Notes under the pieces: model-generated
What the model was told of the DNA's origin: nothing
Database searches by the model: none
Seen by the model: only the letters and a program-made list of their open reading frames with translations
Shown: positions 7,320-14,954 of the stretch, piece by piece
Numbering within the stretch: the first letter of the stretch is position 1
Layout of the letters: every line of letters begins with the position of its first letter
Program-made: the position numbers and the translations under genes
Assembly: GCA_019747795.1 (NCBI GenBank)
Contig: JAIEQK010000159.1
Location: 1-35,414, forward strand
DNA from: Gammaproteobacteria bacterium
GTDB taxonomy: Bacteria > Pseudomonadota > Gammaproteobacteria > Ga0077536
Direction of reading: 5' to 3'
DNA length: 35,414 bases

Positions 7320-7799
7320 TCAAGCGTACGGCGTACCATCCCTGTGGACGAACACCCAGCTTCCGTCGACCCGAAGCGCCTTGATGTCGTCGTCGGGGTA
7401 GGCGCCTTCATCACCCCGTGAGCGATCTCCGACCTCCAGGTACACAGCGTCTTCGTTCGTAGCATTCAGCAATCTGTGTCCATTGCCGGCGCCTGCCCTG
7501 AACCCCGCACACATGCCGGGTTCAAGCTGGGTCAGTCCCTCATCGGTGTGGAGTGTCGGATGACCACTCAGCACATAGATGAACTCGTCCTGCAGGGTAT
7601 GGTAGTGGCGCAGGGATGAGACCGCGCCCGGCTGGAGCGTGACCAGATTGACACCGAAGTTCTGCAGGCCGAACAAGTCGCCCAGCACGCGCTTCAATCG
7701 GCCGGCCATCTGCGTGGCGAAGGGCTCGGGATAAACCGAAGGACGGGTTCTGACGGGCACGTCCATGGCCGCGACCGCGACGAGCTTACATGGCTCCAT
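7320..7799 (-). CDS. Single-domain cupin protein
   Basis: This is a 159-residue protein with one cupin barrel. Motif 1 is H-Y-H-T-L-Q-D-E-F-I-Y-V-L-S-G (two His and a Glu as metal ligands). Motif 2 lies around P-G-M-C-A-G-F-R-A-G-A-G-N-G-H-R-L-L-N with its His. It ends in a short W-V-F-V-H-R-D-G-T-P-Y tail typical of small cupins with RPSVYPEPFA near the start. The true start may be ATG at 7766 or GTG at 7760, because homologous proteins usually begin just before R-T-R-P-S-V-Y-P-E-P. It probably binds a divalent metal; the substrate is unknown. It lies between a small hypothetical gene and a cold-shock/Excalibur gene. Confidence 0.8.
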   Translation of the reverse strand: MEPCKLVAVAAMDVPVRTRPSVYPEPFATQMAGRLKRVLGDLFGLQNFGVNLVTLQPGAVSSLRHYHTLQDEFIYVLSGHPTLHTDEGLTQLEPGMCAGFRAGAGNGHRLLNATNEDAVYLEVGDRSRGDEGAYPDDDIKALRVDGSWVFVHRDGTPYA

Positions 7800-7952
7800 C
7801 AGGTGTACCTCATTGTCCTGGTATCGGCGGATGTGCGCTCACCGCGGACTGGTCCGCCCCAACGGCAGGTAGGAGGTGCACGCCCTCGGTCGACCTGCCC
7901 AGATTCATGGTGACCGCTGCTACTTCGACGATGACTTGGCCAAGGAGGCGCA

Positions 7953-8495
7953 TCAGTTGTTGCACCACTGGCTTTCGCAGGGAACGCCATCTCCATCGCC
8001 GTCCATCTTCATCGTAGGACAGTGCTTCAAATAGTACTTCGCCTCGGCGCAGGAGCTCATCTCCGAGCAGTAGGCCTTGCCTGCGCACCTGTATTGCTCG
8101 TCCGGGCTATCGGCCGTCTGGTGCACAACTGTTGTGGCGTGCGCCGAGCGCGGCGCGGGCTTCAAGCTCGAGTAGGCGGCCAATACGAGGACAACCGTCA
8201 AGAGGACACCGATGGACTTCGACAAAGTACCGACAGCAGGCCGGCTGCCATGGTCGGCACGGACCCTTGCTTTCGGCTTAGGTAGGCGTGGCAGTCCCGG
8301 GATATGGGCGTCCGCGGCCCGCAACCGCCCGTCTTCGCCCTTCATCGGCTGATAGGTAACGGTATCTCCAACCTGCGGCGGTCGAGAGATGTTGCCAAAG
8401 TCGCGAATGTGAACGAAGACATCCGCGCTCCCATCCTCAGGCCGGATGAAGCCGAAGCCCTTGTCGGACTTCCACGTGACGATGGTTCCCTTCAT
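7953..8495 (-). CDS. Cold-shock domain / transmembrane / Excalibur fusion protein
   Basis: This 180-residue protein has three parts. Residues 1-68 form a cold-shock domain with the RNA-binding motifs KGFGFI (12-17) and DVFVHI. Residues about 90-108 form a transmembrane helix ([17 protein letters not shown]). Residues about 133-178 are an Excalibur calcium-binding domain: C-A-G-K[12 protein letters not shown], then [10 protein letters not shown]. The layout puts a nucleic-acid-binding domain inside and a calcium-binding, Cys-rich domain outside. Excalibur domains usually follow secreted nuclease or membrane proteins. The role is unknown. It is an intact gene within the mosaic region. Confidence 0.88.
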   Translation of the reverse strand: MKGTIVTWKSDKGFGFIRPEDGSADVFVHIRDFGNISRPPQVGDTVTYQPMKGEDGRLRAADAHIPGLPRLPKPKARVRADHGSRPAVGTLSKSIGVLLTVVLVLAAYSSLKPAPRSAHATTVVHQTADSPDEQYRCAGKAYCSEMSSCAEAKYYLKHCPTMKMDGDGDGVPCESQWCNN

Positions 8496-8617
8496 GGTGA
8501 TGGAACTCGAATCCTGTCGAGCGAGCCAGGCGGCCGTTCAGCGGCGTCGGAGCGCGCAGCGCGGACCGCCGAATATTCCCAAGTCATGTTCTCGATCCTG
8601 ACCAATTTGGTCGACCC

Positions 8618-8731
8618 GGACCAGCAGATGACCGTCGCGCCCTCGCGCGTCAGCATGCGCGCGATCGCTTCGCCGAGCCCGCGACCCGCGCCGGTCACGA
8701 GCGCCACGGATCCGTGAAACGCGCCGCTCAT
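8618..8731 (-). pseudogene. N-terminal relic of a short-chain dehydrogenase
   Basis: The first 36 or so residues are a clear SDR nucleotide-binding start: VALVTGAGRGLGEAIARML with the T-G-x-x-x-G-x-G motif, then EGATVI. After about 8620 the frame continues but all resemblance stops, so the catalytic S-Y-K region is lost. The ATG overlaps the stop of the glycosyltransferase relic (ATGA at 8728-8731), showing that both once formed a coupled pair. Confidence 0.75.
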
Positions 8732-8958
8732 GGCGTGCTGGGTTCCGCGTGGCGCCGCGCGGCGTGTCGCATGAAGGGCACCACCTTGGACGAGGCCGGC
8801 GCCACTAAGCGCCCGGCCTTGGCCACGGGCAGCGCCTCGGCATAGATGCGCAGCAGCGCGTCCACCACGTGGTTCCAGGTGAACTCGGCCGCGCGCTGTC
8901 GCCCGGCCTCGCCAAGCGCGCGGCGCCGCACGGGATCGTGATACAGCGCCGGAGGCAT
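8728..8958 (-). pseudogene. C-terminal relic of a family 4-type glycosyltransferase
   Basis: About 76 residues resemble the end of GT-B glycosyltransferases: L-x-D-P-V-R-R-R-A-L-G-E-A-G-R-Q-R-A-A-E-F-T-W, then VVDALLRIYAEAL. The donor-binding E-x7-E region and the N-domain are absent. Homology ends near 8950, where an unrelated gene remnant begins on the other strand. The 3' end overlaps the SDR relic by ATGA. Confidence 0.7.
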
Positions 8959-9614
8959 TCTACCCAGGCCGGTTCGTCACAGGCTTGGGGGTCTCGCATC
9001 CCACCCTCGTAAGTGACATTCGTGGTCACGCCTACGGCCAGCCGTTGACGACCATGCGGCGCTACCTGGACGCCATGGAGGCCTCCAGACCTCATGTCAC
9101 TGGAAAAGACACCCCCATAGTTCTTGGTGCGCTCGGGCCCAAGATGTCCGCGCTCGGCGCGGAGCGCTGCGCGGGTGTCCACCCGTTCAACGCCCCTGTC
9201 TCGCATACCCGACGCACCCGTTCTGAAATTGGCCCGCGGCCCTGGATTTGTACTGCCCAGCACATCTGTTTGGAGTCAGATCCGGCCGTCGTTCGAGCGG
9301 CGGCGAGACAGGCTTTAGGGTTTTACTTCATTACGCCAAATTACCAGCGCCATTGGCTTTCTCTCGGATTCGCCGAACACGATTTCAAGAATGGTGGAAG
9401 CGACCGACTGATTGATGCGTTGGTAGCGTGGGGCTCTGAGACAGATATACGAGAAAGAATCGCCGAACACTTCGACGCCGGTGCGACCCAAGTCATAATC
9501 AATACCATCAACCCCAGCGCCGCTTCGGCGTCTGAGTTGCCGAATGCGATCGCTGGCCGGAACTTTCAGTCGGCACCGCACTGGGAAGCATTTGAGCGCC
9601 TCCGTCCATCCTAG
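8952..9614 (+). pseudogene. 5'-truncated LLM-class F420-type oxidoreductase
   Basis: The frame opens with E-A-F-Y-P-G-R-F-V-T-G-L-G-V-S-H, an internal motif of luciferase-like flavin/F420 oxidoreductases that normally lies about 80-100 residues from the start. It then runs uninterrupted to the C-terminus. Recognisable blocks are RGHAYGQPL..MRRYLDAM, PIVLGALGPKM, and GGSDRLIDALVAWGS..DIRERIAEHFDAGATQV. The N-terminal beta-alpha units are missing, and the only nearby start is a TTG at 8985 without a ribosome site. I call it a truncated gene; an expressed fragment cannot be excluded. Base composition is lower in GC than the flanks. Confidence 0.75.
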
Positions 9615-9853
9615 CGCTACAGGGCCAACCCCGAAGCCGCACACACCGAACGAGCGGTTACAGAGGAGTGTTCGACGCGGCGCGCTCCACAGCCGTGGAG
9701 CAGGGGCTCCAGTCTTATTCCACGGCCAAGGGCGCTTCGATGCCTGTGCCATGACGTCCAGCGAGCCTTTGAGCGGCACCCACCGTTCCGTTGCTCGGTT
9801 CATGAGAGCCCGACGAACCACATTTGCTTCCGCCCACGTCACCGCGATATGCC

Positions 9854-10078
9854 TCACGCTGCGTCAATCGCCTTGGCGATGCCCCAAAAGTCCTCGTCCC
9901 TGGGCCTCTCAACTACCAGGCCGCACTCTACCTGAAGTGTCGTAATGCCTGTAAACCGCACCGTTTTGCCGCTCAGGGGAACATTGAGCATTGACCCGAC
10001 GTGTCGAACTGTCTGGGTCCTTCGGGCGACCACATGGCTGTCGTCTTCGATGGTTTGTTCGATCTGCGGTGAGTTCAT
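9854..10078 (-). pseudogene. C-terminal half of a SnoaL-like/ester-cyclase fold protein
   Basis: About 75 residues resemble the second half of SnoaL-like proteins: IEDDSHVVARRTQTVRHVG, NVPLSGKTVRFTGITTLQVECGLVV. The usual helical first half is missing, and sequence upstream of 10078 does not resemble it. An ATG at 10078 could start a short product, but no ribosome site is seen. The call rests on pattern alone. The 239 bases between this fragment and the LLM fragment (9615-9853) hold nothing I can identify. Confidence 0.5.
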
Positions 10079-10153
10079 TTCGAATACGGCGCGCTGACCG
10101 GCTGAGGGGGAATCACAGTCGCTGGTTAGGGCCCGCTCCACAGGTTTTCATTG

Positions 10154-10906
10154 CTACCTTTTTAGCTTCTCAGCCGTAGCCCGCAAAATGCCTTGTGCCT
10201 CGGCGCCAAACCAAGCATCTAACAGGCAATCGATCATCGGCTCGACATTCGCGCGGATCTCTCGCCTGAGCGTCAGGGTGCGCTGTTGCTTTGATTGCGC
10301 GAAGGCCAATCGTGGAAGTCCACCAAGCACTGCCGCTTTGGCGAGGGCGGTAGACTCGACTTCCTCGGGCGCTGTGACCGCATTGATGAGGCCAGTTGCA
10401 GATGCTTCGTCCGCGGTAATCAATTTGCCACTGTAAATTAGCTCGGACGCGACGGATTCCGTGGTTAGGAAGCGTAGCAATAGCTCTGCAAAGTATGGGT
10501 TCGGGACGCCGAGCTTAACTTCTGGCATTCCGATGAGCACCCGTCCAGTTGCGCCGACTCGGTAATCAGCCGCGACGAGCAGCGTTTTCCCGGCTCCGAT
10601 GGCGTGCCCCTTCATAGCACCCACTACAGGAATGGGTGTCTCCAGAATCTTTAGAACGAGCCCGCACAACGAAAGGAACATTTGCCGCATGGTGGAGCGG
10701 TCCTGCAGCACGGCCCACTGAAGATCTAGGCCGTTACAGAAGAATTTTTCTCCACCCATAAGCACCGCGGCGGTGCTCGTCGCTAACGTTTGATCAATCG
10801 CCGAAGCGAGGTCCGCAACTACGCCAGGAGTCAAAACGTTTGCCGCAGTATTCTCCAAACGAATTCCTACGATGCCGGGGGCGAGGTCTATGACTTTTAC
10901 GGACAC
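10154..10906 (-). CDS. Enoyl-CoA hydratase/isomerase (crotonase) family protein
   Basis: This is a 250-residue protein of normal length for the family. The start is a GTG with GGAG 8 bases upstream. Crotonase features: a short N-terminal strand region, the first oxyanion block AVLMGGEKFFCNGLDL, and the second PIPVVGAMKGHAIGAGKTLLVAADYRVG. MPEVKLGVPNPYFAELL and a C-terminal helical domain follow. The usual catalytic Glu pair is not obvious; the position after IGMPEV retains one Glu. Such divergent members may be isomerases or hydrolases. It is intact, with clearly lower GC than the truncated paralogue at 6508-6750, suggesting acquisition from another source. It fits acyl-CoA catabolism. Confidence 0.85.
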   Translation of the reverse strand: MSVKVIDLAPGIVGIRLENTAANVLTPGVVADLASAIDQTLATSTAAVLMGGEKFFCNGLDLQWAVLQDRSTMRQMFLSLCGLVLKILETPIPVVGAMKGHAIGAGKTLLVAADYRVGATGRVLIGMPEVKLGVPNPYFAELLLRFLTTESVASELIYSGKLITADEASATGLINAVTAPEEVESTALAKAAVLGGLPRLAFAQSKQQRTLTLRREIRANVEPMIDCLLDAWFGAEAQGILRATAEKLKR

Positions 10907-11199
10907 TAGATGTCTCCAGTTATTTGGTCAGCGAGGCCTGACAGTTGAATACTCCGAAACACCCATCCATCCAAGCCTCACCTGCCGCCAATCCCGGAAT
11001 AGTTTCTTCCGCATTTCCCGCCCGGACCGGTAATCCACCTAATCCGTCATCAACCTCGCCAACGAGGCAAGCGTCTGTTCTGCAGAAAATTACAACGCGG
11101 ATCAGTAACCCACGCCAGTCCCACACCGGCCGATAGAAGAGTGGATAAGACACACCTGAGATTCTCGTCGGTCGGTCTTCACGTGGCTTCCTCGTGGCT
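10907..11199. other. Intergenic stretch without a supportable gene
   Basis: A 77-residue open frame on the minus strand (10920-11153) has no recognisable motif, no ribosome site and atypical composition. I treat the interval as decayed or intergenic. It forms the right border of the mosaic region; the regular high-GC gene order resumes at 11200. Confidence 0.4.
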
Positions 11200-11805
11200 T
11201 CAAGTCGCCCGCTGGGCGATCAGGACCAGGTGCTTCTCCGGCCACTGGTCGAACTCGAGGTGCCGGCAGACGCAAGCAGCCTCGGTAATGGTGGCGAGCA
11301 ACGCAGGGATCCCGAGAGATGCGTAGTAGAGGGACGGTCCCATGCGGTCTTCGTGGTGCTCGGCTGGAGCGTCCAGGCCGCCGGCCGTGAAGATCAGCAC
11401 GCCGCCAGGGGCCAGCATTGCCATCAGCTTCAAGTACAGTGCGCGCTGCGACTCCAGTGGCACGTGCCACACGCTGTCCCAGGCGGTGATGAAGCGGTAA
11501 GGGTGGGGTGGCTGCCAGGTGCAGATGTCGGCGTGGTGGACGGTGATGGTCGGGTCCGCTTCGCGGGCGAATGCGACCATTCGGGCGGAGAGGTCCACGC
11601 CTTCCATGGTCAGGCGCAATTCGCGCAGCGGGGCGTTGAAACGCGTGCTCGCGCCGCAGCCGACGTTGAGGGCATGGCCGCCGGGCCCGTCGAGAAAGGC
11701 CAGTGCGCGCCGGTGCTGGGCGAGGCCGTTGTCGGGGTTGAAGCGGCTGTCCTGCCAGCTTTCGGCGAGCTGGTCGTAGGCAGCGGCGATGTCGGCCTGC
11801 GACAT
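11200..11805 (-). CDS. Class I SAM-dependent methyltransferase
   Basis: This 201-residue protein has a Rossmann-type methyltransferase core. Motif I is A-L-N-V-G-C-G-A-S-T-R (about residues 45-55), the acidic ribose-binding end is M-E-G-V-D-L-S, and ADICTW is the motif for the adenine side. TAWDSVWHVPL follows, then a post-motif strand GGVLIFTAGG. It resembles Methyltransf_11/25 small-molecule enzymes; the substrate cannot be told. It begins 9 bases after the RidA stop on the same strand, so it is probably co-transcribed with it. No signal peptide. Confidence 0.85.
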   Translation of the reverse strand: MSQADIAAAYDQLAESWQDSRFNPDNGLAQHRRALAFLDGPGGHALNVGCGASTRFNAPLRELRLTMEGVDLSARMVAFAREADPTITVHHADICTWQPPHPYRFITAWDSVWHVPLESQRALYLKLMAMLAPGGVLIFTAGGLDAPAEHHEDRMGPSLYYASLGIPALLATITEAACVCRHLEFDQWPEKHLVLIAQRAT

Positions 11806-11814
11806 GGCGCGCGC

Positions 11815-12213
11815 CTAAGGGACGCGGGCGACGGCTTCGACTTCGACCAGCGTGGCGCGCGTGGCGAGCGAGGCCACGCCGATGCCGGTGATGGCGGTGC
11901 GCGACGTGCCGAGAAAGCTCGTCAGCAGCGGCGCGAGGGCGGGCATATGGTCTTCCAGCTCGCCGCGAACGTAGACGCGAAGATGCAGCAGGTCGTCGAC
12001 GCCCGCGCCCGCTTCGTCCAGCACGGTACCGAGCTTGGCGAGCGCGGCCTCGAACTGGCCGGCCACGGTGTCGTGGCCGACCTGGTGCTGTGTATCCCAG
12101 TCCACCTGGCCGGATACGAACAACAGTCCGCTCTCGCTCTCGACCACGCCCTGCGCGAGTCCGAGAGGAGAACCGTCGTACAGGCTGGTTGGATTGAGCA
12201 GGCGCTTGGACAT
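11815..12213 (-). CDS. RidA/YjgF-family protein
   Basis: This is a 132-residue protein from the ATG at 12213. That start is preferred over the upstream one at 12249 because GGAG lies 6 bases before it and family members start with M-x-K-R-x-x-N-P. Family blocks seen: GLLFVSGQVDWD, QFEAALAKLGTVLDEAGAGVDDLLHLRVYVR, SRTAITGIGVASLATRATLVEVEAVA. The Arg in the SRTAI segment and the Glu in VEVEA match the active-site region of RidA enamine/imine deaminases. It may clear reactive imines or act on a pathway intermediate. It lies upstream of the methyltransferase in the same operon. Confidence 0.88.
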   Translation of the reverse strand: MSKRLLNPTSLYDGSPLGLAQGVVESESGLLFVSGQVDWDTQHQVGHDTVAGQFEAALAKLGTVLDEAGAGVDDLLHLRVYVRGELEDHMPALAPLLTSFLGTSRTAITGIGVASLATRATLVEVEAVARVP

Positions 12214-12341
12214 GGCGGCTCCGGTCGGGTGCGGGTGGACGGACGTCAAGCGTACACCGCTACGCGCCCCGGTCTCGGCGGTCCGTTCTGGCAGTCAGCG
12301 GGCGGCGCGCTCAGCGAGCATAGAGCGCTCGTTCGCTCCGC

Positions 12342-12776
12342 TCAGTCCTTGCCTGGCTTCGCCCCGTTGGTCCACTGCACCGTCACGTGCTCCAGCGGGC
12401 AGGTCGCGCGGATCCAGATGCGGTTGTACACCTCGCCCTTGGGAAAGGCCTTGTTGGCGAGCAGCACGAGGTAGGCGTCCTCGTCCGTGGCTTCGGCAGC
12501 GACGTTCCGAAGCAGCACGTTGACATCGTCATCGGACTGCATGCGTGCGCGCACGCAGCCCCTGGGATGACGGGACTCCAGCAGCGCGACCCGCGCACCG
12601 GGCGTCGGCGGCAGGGTGGCCGCGGCGTTCATGTGAATGCTCAAGCGCGCGCCGTCGTTCAGCGCGGTCAGCGGGCCGGGGGGCGTGAGGCGCTGCCAGT
12701 CGGGGCCGAGGTCCACCGGGCCCTGGGTGACCAGCACGGCCTTGCCGAGGATGAGATATTTGAGGAATTGCCACAT
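12342..12776 (-). CDS. Hypothetical protein linked to the Rieske operon
   Basis: This 144-residue protein has a hydrophobic N-terminus (MWQFLKYLILGKAVLV), either a weak membrane anchor or an amphipathic helix. A strand-rich domain follows, containing LLESRHPRGCVRARM, YLVLLANKAFPKGEVYNRIWIRATCPLEHVTVQW. I do not recognise it. It lies 75 bases downstream of the ferredoxin gene on the same strand and may belong to the same transcript. A membrane-associated role near the oxygenase is possible but unsupported. No good ribosome site is visible. Confidence 0.55.
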   Translation of the reverse strand: MWQFLKYLILGKAVLVTQGPVDLGPDWQRLTPPGPLTALNDGARLSIHMNAAATLPPTPGARVALLESRHPRGCVRARMQSDDDVNVLLRNVAAEATDEDAYLVLLANKAFPKGEVYNRIWIRATCPLEHVTVQWTNGAKPGKD

Positions 12777-12851
12777 GACGAGTGGCGGCAGGATAACCGA
12801 GATGGGCGCGGCTGCGATCGTCGTGGACGGACGTTACGCCGTCCCGGCGCT

Positions 12852-13166
12852 TCAGCCCTCTGCGGGCGCGATGCTCAGCGCGAGGCCGTCGTGTTCCGGC
12901 CCGAGCAGCACCTGGCAGGCGAGCCGCGAGGTCTCGCGGCGTTCCAGGCTGAATTCGAGCATGGTGGTCTCTTCGAGCGTGGGCGGGCCCACGGCCTCCC
13001 ACCAGGCGGCAGCGATGTGCACGTGACAGGTGGCGCAGCTGCAGGTCCCGCCGCAGATCGCCTCCACCATGCCCTCCGCGCGGAGCGCGGCCATGAGCGT
13101 GGTGCCCGGCGCCGCAGTCAGCAGCGAACTGGTGCCGTCGCGATCGGTGACGTTGAGGACGGGCAC
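12852..13166 (-). CDS. [2Fe-2S] ferredoxin, adrenodoxin type
   Basis: This is a 104-residue ferredoxin. I place the start at GTG 13166, because MPVLNVTDRDG is the normal beginning of this family and the upstream gene stops just before it (13 bases). The cluster motif is C-G-G-T-C-S-C-A-T-C (C-x5-C-x2-C with one extra Cys inside), followed by the distant Cys in R-L-A-C-Q-V. This is the adrenodoxin/putidaredoxin layout used to feed P450s and Rieske oxygenases. It sits directly after the Rieske subunit and 3 kb from a P450, so it can be the electron donor to either or both. No reductase gene is in this cluster. Confidence 0.88.
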   Translation of the reverse strand: MPVLNVTDRDGTSSLLTAAPGTTLMAALRAEGMVEAICGGTCSCATCHVHIAAAWWEAVGPPTLEETTMLEFSLERRETSRLACQVLLGPEHDGLALSIAPAEG

Positions 13167-13179
13167 AGCGCCGGCCGGC

Positions 13180-13542
13180 TCACAGGGTCTCTTCGGAGAG
13201 GATGCGCACCGCGTCCGGCCATGGCGCGCCCGGTACCCGCGCATGCTGGTGGATCTCTATCGCGATGGAGGCCTGGGCCAGCGCCAGCACCAGGCGCATG
13301 AGCCGCGCCTCGGGGCCGGGCATGTCGCGCAGGGGAAAGGCTTCGAGATGACGCATGGCCGCCTCGGCGCGCGGCAGCATGGCGTCGTAGAAACGCTGGA
13401 TCTCGTCGTAGGTGGCGTCGCAGCGCTGGTGGCGTCGTTCGTTCTGGCCCGCCACCGCCCAGTAGGCGACAAAGGGTTCGAGATCGTCGAAACCGGCCGG
13501 CAGCGGCCGTTCGCCCTGGGGCACGGTCACGCTCAGTCTCAT
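13180..13542 (-). CDS. Unknown 120-residue protein coupled to the Rieske oxygenase
   Basis: The ATG overlaps the Rieske stop by four bases (ATGA at 13539-13542), so translation is coupled and a stoichiometric partner is likely. The protein is mainly helical: FDDLEPFVAYWAV, CDATYDEIQRFYDAMLPRAEAAMRHLEAF, and LMRLVLALAQASIAIEIHQH. It shows no Fe-S or flavin motif. It is too short and has the wrong pattern for the usual SnoaL-fold beta subunit of ring-hydroxylating oxygenases. It may be a small regulatory or structural subunit. Family unrecognised. Confidence 0.7.
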   Translation of the reverse strand: MRLSVTVPQGERPLPAGFDDLEPFVAYWAVAGQNERRHQRCDATYDEIQRFYDAMLPRAEAAMRHLEAFPLRDMPGPEARLMRLVLALAQASIAIEIHQHARVPGAPWPDAVRILSEETL

Positions 13543-14783
13543 GCGCAGGCCTCGAGCGCGCCTTCCAGGGAGTCGGCGTCGTTGAACTTGGCGATCACGT
13601 CCATCATGCGGCGAATGAGCACCTCGTTGTCCTGCAGGATCATCTCGTGCTTCGCGCCCGCGGCCACGCCCTTGTGCGTGCGCTCGACGTTGGCGAGATC
13701 CTCCAGTACCACGTCGGCCAGGCGCGCGATGTAGTGTTCCTGGTGCATGGCTTCGCGCACGTCTTCGGGCCTGGGCACGAAGAAGCGCATCTCGTAGCGA
13801 GTGGCGTCCAGCGAAATCGGCCAGATTTCGTGAGTCCAGAAGCCGCCGCCGCCGATGTCGATGTGGAAATTCGGAAAGATCTCGTTGATGTCCATCGACC
13901 AGGTCGGCGACTTGCCCGGGTTCACCGAACGATGTTCGCGCAGCGCCACCGTGTCGCCGCTCTGGTTCGCGGCCAGCACGTTCTCGGACTTCATGCCCGA
14001 ATAGGCAAGCTGTTCCACGAGATGCGCTTCGCTCGGCTTGTAGTCCGGGTTGCCGAACAGTGAAATCGAATGATGGGGGCCGAAGAAGGCCGCGTGCTGC
14101 AGGTGGGACATGGGGTTCGAGGCGTCGGAGAAGGTCGAGCCTATGGTCTTCGAGTGCAGCACCGGGATGTGGTAGGACTCGCTGAAGGCGTCGACCACGA
14201 ACTTCCAGTTGCACTTGAGATGCGCCTGGATCGTCACCGAGCGTCCGGCGTTGGGATAGGGAATGCCGGACAGGAACTCACCCATGGACCCGAGATACTC
14301 GCGCAGGCCCACGCGGTTCTCGGGATTCAGGTTGATGAAGATCCAGCCGTCCCACAGTTCGCACTGCACGCTGGTCAGCCCGCACTTCTGCTTGTCCACG
14401 CCGAAGAACATCTTCTCGTCGCTGATCGCGAGCAGGCGGCCGTCGTTGCCGTAGGTCCAGCTGTGGTAGGGACAGCGGAACATGGTCTTGCGCGAGCCCT
14501 TGGCCTCCCACACCACCTGGTTGCCGCGGTGCGAGCAGACGTTGTGAAAGGCGCGCACTTCGCCGTTGCCGAGGCGCGTCACCAGGATGGAGGCGCCGCA
14601 GATCTCCACTTCCTTGACGATGTAGTCGCCGGGTTCGGGCACATCTTCCACGCGGCCCATGATCAGCCAGGCGCGGCGAAAGACCTTTTCTCTTTCCAGA
14701 TCGAAATGGGTCTGCGAACGATAGGGCTCGAGCGACACCGGGCCGGTGTCGAGACCGGCAGCGCGGGTGAACTGGCTGGACAT
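13539..14783 (-). CDS. Rieske non-heme iron oxygenase, alpha subunit
   Basis: This 414-residue protein has a start fixed by GGAGG 7 bases before the ATG at 14783. The N-terminal Rieske domain has C83-S-H85 and C104-P-Y-H107-S-W for the [2Fe-2S] centre. The catalytic domain shows N-W-K-F-V-V-D-A-F-S-E-S-Y-H205-I-P-V-L-H210 as ligands of the mononuclear iron, with a probable third ligand in the C-terminal ILQDN segment. This is the standard plan for ring-hydroxylating oxygenases. Next to it lie a helical partner and a ferredoxin, forming a compact operon. The substrate is unknown; neighbouring acyl-CoA dehydrogenase and P450 suggest an alicyclic or isoprenoid-like compound. Confidence 0.93.
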   Translation of the reverse strand: MSSQFTRAAGLDTGPVSLEPYRSQTHFDLEREKVFRRAWLIMGRVEDVPEPGDYIVKEVEICGASILVTRLGNGEVRAFHNVCSHRGNQVVWEAKGSRKTMFRCPYHSWTYGNDGRLLAISDEKMFFGVDKQKCGLTSVQCELWDGWIFINLNPENRVGLREYLGSMGEFLSGIPYPNAGRSVTIQAHLKCNWKFVVDAFSESYHIPVLHSKTIGSTFSDASNPMSHLQHAAFFGPHHSISLFGNPDYKPSEAHLVEQLAYSGMKSENVLAANQSGDTVALREHRSVNPGKSPTWSMDINEIFPNFHIDIGGGGFWTHEIWPISLDATRYEMRFFVPRPEDVREAMHQEHYIARLADVVLEDLANVERTHKGVAAGAKHEMILQDNEVLIRRMMDVIAKFNDADSLEGALEACA

Positions 14784-14934
14784 GGAACGGCCTCCGTGGG
14801 GATGGCGCACGATGCCTGCCTGGCGGCGTGCGAAAGGGCCTGGACGCACCGTCGATTCTAGGCAGCGCGTCGTGGCGGCGGCAACGCTGTGTAAGTGGCG
14901 GATGCCGCTTCCCCAAAAGACTGTAGGACGGCGC

Positions 14935-14954
14935 GGGCGGGCCGTGGCCCGCCC
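14935..14954 (-). terminator. GC-rich hairpin after the acyl-CoA dehydrogenase
   Basis: GGGCGGG (14935-14941) pairs with CCCGCCC (14948-14954), the stem abutting the stop codon of the dehydrogenase. On the minus strand a short CTTTT stretch follows about 15-20 bases later. It separates this gene from the Rieske operon downstream. Confidence 0.55.

Noticed and set aside
10920-11153. Minus-strand 77-residue open frame
   Set aside because: No motif, ribosome site or codon pattern supports it; it lies at the edge of the decayed region.
6415-11200. Possible integron cassette array (small genes with intervening gaps)
   Set aside because: Genes are in both directions and I found no paired GTTRRRY/RYYYAAC recombination sites between them.
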